A DNA stretch of 11,306 nucleotides from Auxenochlorella pyrenoidosa. Lineage: Eukaryota > Chlorophyta > Trebouxiophyceae > Chlorellales > Chlorellaceae. How positions within the stretch are numbered: position 1 is the stretch's first letter; each line of letters begins with the position of its first letter. The DNA is taken from NCBI GenBank assembly GCA_001430745.1, contig KQ481993.1:1266271-1277576 (forward strand), in the 5' to 3' direction. Below, piece after piece: positions 8,034 to 11,306 of this stretch. The translations under genes and the position numbers were made by a program. The notes below the pieces were generated by a model. The model made no database searches. It was not told the origin of the DNA and was given only the letters and a program-made list of their open reading frames with translations.

Positions 8034-8616
8034 TTGCCAGGCACCAGGGCACTTCTGGTCAGAAGCTGCTGAAAGCAATGCAGGCAGAATGGGGGATGAC
8101 TCATGATGGCAGGGCAGGCCAATAGGGCGGCATGCCCAAGGGCACACGGTTGGCCGGGGGAAATGGCATGGGAAGCACCAACATGTGCTTGCTGATGATT
8201 CAACGCAGGCTAGCCTTGCTTCTGTTACGGCATGCTGTAAGAGCTCTCCGTCACAACAAAATGCAGCATGCACACCGCTGCAACGCTGCAACTGCTGCTA
8301 CCTACACGACGGGTGCCACCTGCCGCTTCCCGCCGCTGCCACAGCAAGGGGGGCATCACCGCTCAGCCCAGGCAGCGCCCCGCGTGTCACATGCTTGATC
8401 GCCTCCATTTGCATTCATTTTACAGCGTAATGAGTTGAAATAATGGGGCACGAAGTCAAGTGGGCGGTCAAACATCACAAGTTGGGTGCCCCTGGCAAGA
8501 CGCACAGAGTGTGTCGGTCGGTCATCAAGGGTGCGCATACGAATCACATCAAGGCAGGCACAAAGAGCCACTGCCATCTGGCAGTACCGCAAATAGAAAA
8601 TAGCAGGGCAGCAGCA
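8034..8616. other. Convergent intergenic region between the kinase-like and RING-CH genes
   Basis: It holds the 3' UTR of the plus-strand gene and the 3' flank of the minus-strand gene. Short open frames on both strands (for example plus 8443-8670 and minus 8356-8592) show no motif. Apart from the TGTAA at 8236 there is a reverse-strand TGTAA at 8420-8424, about 200 bp beyond the better placed one at 8617. Confidence 0.6.
8236..8240 (+). terminator. TGTAA polyadenylation signal of the kinase-like gene
   Basis: TGTAA, the characteristic green-algal polyadenylation signal, lies about 205 nt after the stop at 8031-8033. It is the first plus-strand copy after the gene's coding region, which supports the long C-terminal model. 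Confidence 0.55.
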
Positions 8617-8621
8617 TTACA
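8617..8621 (-). terminator. TGTAA polyadenylation signal of the RING-CH gene
   Basis: On the minus strand TGTAA occurs about 115 nt after the stop codon at 8734-8736. It sits within TGTAATGCTGC, the same 11-mer that surrounds the signal of the neighbouring BRAP2-type gene. Confidence 0.68.
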
Positions 8622-8733
8622 AGCTCATGCGCAGGCAATACAATGCTGGTATCGCATGGCAGCGGACTGACCTCAGGCACTCGCCAGAACTGTCAGCTCC
8701 TTGAATGAATGCAATACGACCGGGGGGGGGACG

Positions 8734-9970
8734 TCATGTCGGGGCCCGGCTGGCACCCCGCTGCCAGCCGGCCAGGAAGGCGCCCGCCAGCGCCAGCATC
8801 AGCTGCGGCAGGAAGCGCAGGTTGGACCTGCGCCACTGCCGCTCCTCCTCCAGCCTTCCAAGGATGGCCTGCGGCAGCGCCAGCGGCAGCAGCAGCGAGG
8901 GTGGAGGCGCTGGCACCACAAGCCGTGCGTGGCGAGGCACCCGTCTGCCATCCGCCGGCAGGTTTATGGACCCCAACACCAGGTGCCACCAGCTGGCAGG
9001 CTTGGGCTGAACCGAAGGACAAGCTACCGCCATGGCACCACGGCGCGGGCGGCAAGCCAGTCTACCTGTCGATCGGCCGAGGCGATGCGGCGCATCCGGG
9101 CAAAATCCGCCTGCCGCGCCGCCTCCGCCTCGCCTGCTGCCTGCAGCATCCAAGAAGCAACAAGTGCATCATTCTTTCTGAGACTAAGCAGATTGTAACA
9201 TTGCCTGCAAGACTGCCTGCCTGCAGCTGTCGCTGTGCGCTGGTCAGCCAGGCTCCGCCTTTGGCAGAGACTGACGCCCAAGCCGGCCGACGACAGTGCT
9301 GCACACTGGCTGTTGCCTGCGCATACTGCACAGTCTGCCCACCTGCAGCAGCTGCAGCAGCTGTTCATTTCTTTGCCGCAGGGCATCCACTGCCGCCGAC
9401 AGCTCTGCCCCGCCCGCCTGGCTGCGCTTGAGCGCCGCCACCTGCTCAAGCAAGTCTTGTATTGGCACTGCAGCACAGGTGGAGCTCTCGCAGACCTAGT
9501 CTGATGCACTTTTGCAGGGGATCTGCAGGCTCCTTTAGCATTCAGAGCAAGCAAAGCAGATGCTAGGCCAGCAAATTTCTGCGGCAGTACTGCACAGCGG
9601 TGCTCACCGGTCACCTCTCCCTGCCACCGCTGCATGCAGAGCTCGCAAGAATCCACGACCTCATCGGGCCTCTCGTTGGCTGTCAGCAACCACTGCATCA
9701 GACAGTGGTCGTGAATGCCGGTGGTGCAGGCGCAGGGGCAGGCGATGCGCCCTCCTGCAAGGGAGCGCAGAAGGGTAGCAGGGCAGGGCTCGTGGCGGCG
9801 GCAAGGAGCGCGGCTTGCAACAGGCGGGCCTTGGGGCGGCCGTTCCTCGGTGATCGCAGCTGCTTTAGCACGCCCTCACCGGGCTCCCAGCATATGCGGC
9901 AAACGGGTTCTCCAACTTCACTAACTTCGCTCGGTGCTGTAGAGCCTAGCCGTGAAGCAACCTCGCTCAT
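8734..9970 (-). CDS. RING-CH (MARCH-type) E3 ubiquitin ligase with C-terminal membrane anchor, 5 exons
   Basis: Exons on the minus strand: 9970-9880, 9754-9608, 9467-9343, 9140-9066, 8868-8734; introns of 125, 140, 202 and 197 nt are all GT-AG and all phases agree, giving 190 residues. The ATG has A at -3. Residues 24-70 form a RING-CH zinc domain: CRICWEPG, then CPCAC, IHDHCLMQW, and CELC; the spacing is C-x2-C-x10-C-x-C-x4-H-x2-C-x18-C-x2-C. Such domains recruit an E2 and transfer ubiquitin. Residues 82-121 form a heptad-rich coiled coil (LLEQVAALKR, LRQRNEQLLQLLQ), residues 122-160 a charged helix, and about 163-181 (FLPQLMLALAGAFLAGW) a single hydrophobic segment near the C-terminus, so the protein is probably membrane-anchored with its RING end in the cytosol. 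Many MARCH proteins have two membrane spans; this has one, and is short. The gap between the fourth Cys and the His is x4 against the usual x7. Substrate unknown. Confidence 0.88.
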
Positions 9971-10511
9971 GCTGACAGGTTAGCGCCCAGGTGAGAGAAG
10001 AAGCTCGCAGCCTCCTTGCAAGTCAACCATAACATCTCTCGACACCCCGCCGCAGCGCGCCCGCCGCGTGTGGCAGGATTCCACCCCTGCCTGAACATGC
10101 TAAGATTTGCGCCTACATTGTGATGGATCTGTCAGCCAACATTCTTAATTGTGAACAATAATACCTGGGTCCTCTTTTGTTTCTCCTCTGTCTGGAATGC
10201 CGAAATCCCTGCAGTGGCAGCACAAGCTGATGCAGGCTGCACAGCCACGACAGCGCTGCTGTCATTTTTTCTTCAACAGGCCCGTGATTCCCTGGCTTCC
10301 TGCACGAAGCAGCAGCACTGGAGGGGCACCGTTTGGAGCTGGAGATGCTGCATTGCAATGCGTCCACCGCTGCCGCTTGCCGGCAGCGAGGCTTCAAGAG
10401 CTGTGGTCTCACAGCGCAGCAGGCAGCACATGCTGGTGGTGCCGCCCTCTCTCTGTCTACTGTCATCTGCGCCCCTGGCAATTTCTCCTGCACCAAGACT
10501 TGCAAGCAGCA
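9971..10511. promoter_or_regulatory. Intergenic region: promoter/5' UTR of the RING-CH gene and 3' flank of the BRAP2-type gene
   Basis: No coding sequence is recognised. A locally AT-richer patch at about 10085-10200 is the likeliest core promoter area for the minus-strand RING-CH gene, roughly 115-230 bp upstream of its ATG, but no TATA box or known element is clear. Open frames at about 10270-10590 on both strands have no motif support. Confidence 0.35.
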
Positions 10512-10516
10512 TTACA
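10512..10516 (-). terminator. TGTAA polyadenylation signal of the BRAP2-type gene
   Basis: On the minus strand TGTAA lies about 70 nt after the stop at 10586-10588, within TGTAATGCTGC. Its position and orientation fit the 3' end of the gene to its right. Confidence 0.7.
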
Positions 10517-10585
10517 CATCGCGGCACGCCTGCTATTTGCCTACAGTCAAAGCTACATCGAGTCGTGTAGCGGAGGGCAAGAGGC

Positions 10586-11025
10586 CTAGCGCTTCTTGCC
10601 GCGCCGGCTGCCGCGCTGCTGCACCGCCGGCGCGGCCGGCACGGGCAGCAGGGTGGCGCCCTCCAGCTCCCCCGCCGCCCCCGCCTGCTCGATTGTCTGC
10701 CGCGCCTCCAAGAATACCATGAGGTCGCGCACCTGTGAAGGCTCAAACAGCAGGGGAGCAAAAGCAAAGGTGAGGAGCAGAATTAAGGTGATACTTGAGC
10801 CGTCAGCAGGCGGGGAACAGAGACCAAGGGCGGCAGCTGGTCGGCCTGGATGGCGCCAACAGCGTGGCTTGCCGTGGCCCAAGGCGAGTCGGCAGCGGGG
10901 CGGCGCAGCGAGGCGGCGCGAGCGTGGTACCGGCCGGGGCCCACCTGCTCCTGCAGGTCTCGTATCGCCGCATCCTTCTCCGCCGTCATGCGCTGCAGCG
11001 CCTCCTCTGCCGCCTTGAGCCGCGC
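10586..11025 (-). CDS. BRAP2: BRAP2/BRIZ-type RING and UBP zinc-finger E3 ligase, C-terminal part (continues off the right edge)
   Basis: Two exons are visible on the minus strand: 11025-10945 (27 codons) and 10732-10586 (48 codons plus stop), separated by a 212-nt GT-AG intron, both phase 0. The joined sequence is a coiled coil, ARLKAAEEALQRMTAEKDAA then IRDLQEQ|VRDLMVFLEARQTI, ending in a basic GSRRGKKR tail. The DLQEQVRDLM-F-LEA-Q core and the basic end are the hallmark C-terminus of BRCA1-associated protein 2 (animals) and BRIZ1/BRIZ2 (Arabidopsis). In those families the missing upstream part holds an RRM-like BRAP2 domain, a RING finger and a UBP-type zinc finger; the coiled coil mediates pairing. 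The acceptor before 11025 follows a good pyrimidine-rich CTGCAG. The catalytic parts lie outside this window, so only the identity of the C-terminus is seen. Confidence 0.86.
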
Positions 11026-11306
11026 CTGCAGGCGGGGGCAGGCAGAGGCGCATGGGCGCGCGCTCAATAGGCAGGGTCGGGCTGGCATTCCCCGGCAGGG
11101 CTGCGCACGACTGCCCACCCTGCGCGCTCCCCCTCGGCACATCCCACCAAGGCTGCTGCCAGCACCCCGCCTGTGCCCTGCCGGCCAGCAGGGCGGTGCA
11201 AAGATCCGATGCCCGCGTCCGAGCTGCTGCCCATGTACAGCGTACCCAGCGCGAGCTCAGGGGACCGCGCCGAGAGTTCCACACAGCACAGCGCAGGCGC
11301 GCCCCC
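11026..11306 (-). other. Probable intron (or unplaced exon) of the BRAP2-type gene
   Basis: Upstream of the coiled-coil exon there is a pyrimidine-rich acceptor but no sequence resembling the family's longer coiled coil. Several frames are open through this stretch on the minus strand without family motifs. I place no exon here; the donor of this intron is probably beyond the right edge. Confidence 0.5.

Noticed and set aside
8356..8670. Small frames on both strands of the convergent intergenic region
   Set aside because: No motifs, no splice sites, and they overlap each other and the 3' flanks of both genes.
8721..8730. Run of ten G just beyond the RING-CH stop codon
   Set aside because: A homopolymer in a 3' UTR; it may be length-variable or mis-sequenced but gives no feature.
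10273..10767. 164-codon minus-strand frame overlapping the end of the BRAP2-type gene
   Set aside because: It overlaps the recognised last exon in another frame and shows only Arg/Ser-rich low-complexity sequence.

Overview
The window looks like nuclear DNA of a green alga, most like the Chlorella group (Trebouxiophyceae). The sequence is GC-rich (by eye above 60%). Genes are split into many short exons by mostly 75-270 nt GT-AG introns with CTGCAG-type acceptors. TGTAA, the usual polyadenylation signal of green algae, follows each of the three recognisable genes. None of the three looks bacterial or organellar. All exon models were built by eye from splice sites, reading-frame phase and protein-family motifs; there is no transcript evidence.

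Layout. (1) Positions 1-740 hold two Ala-rich blocks on the + strand that look like diverged copies of one another, perhaps exons of a gene entering from the left. (2) Positions 1108-1632 hold two inverted repeats: a 366-bp imperfect palindrome and a very clean 90-nt hairpin with 37-bp arms and a 16-nt loop. (3) Positions 2461-8033 (+) hold an 18-exon gene for a divergent protein-kinase-like protein of about 879 residues. Lys, Asp, Asn and Asp at the catalytic positions are kept, but HRD reads LQD and DFG reads DPA; the C-terminal tail is long, low-complexity and has nuclear-localisation-like stretches. (4) Positions 8734-9970 (-) hold a five-exon gene for a 190-residue RING-CH (MARCH-type) E3 ubiquitin ligase with a coiled coil and a C-terminal membrane segment. 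(5) Positions 10586-11025 (-) hold the last two exons of a BRAP2/BRIZ-type E3 ligase gene that continues off the right edge.

The kinase-like gene and the RING-CH gene converge on a roughly 700-bp intergenic stretch. The RING-CH and BRAP2-type genes are in tandem on the minus strand, so two unrelated ubiquitin E3 genes are neighbours; I see nothing showing a functional link. Points worth a second look: the atypical kinase, its candidate 42-nt mini-intron, a GC-AG intron, a choice between two C-termini, the two hairpin elements, and the shortened zinc-ligand spacing in the RING-CH domain.
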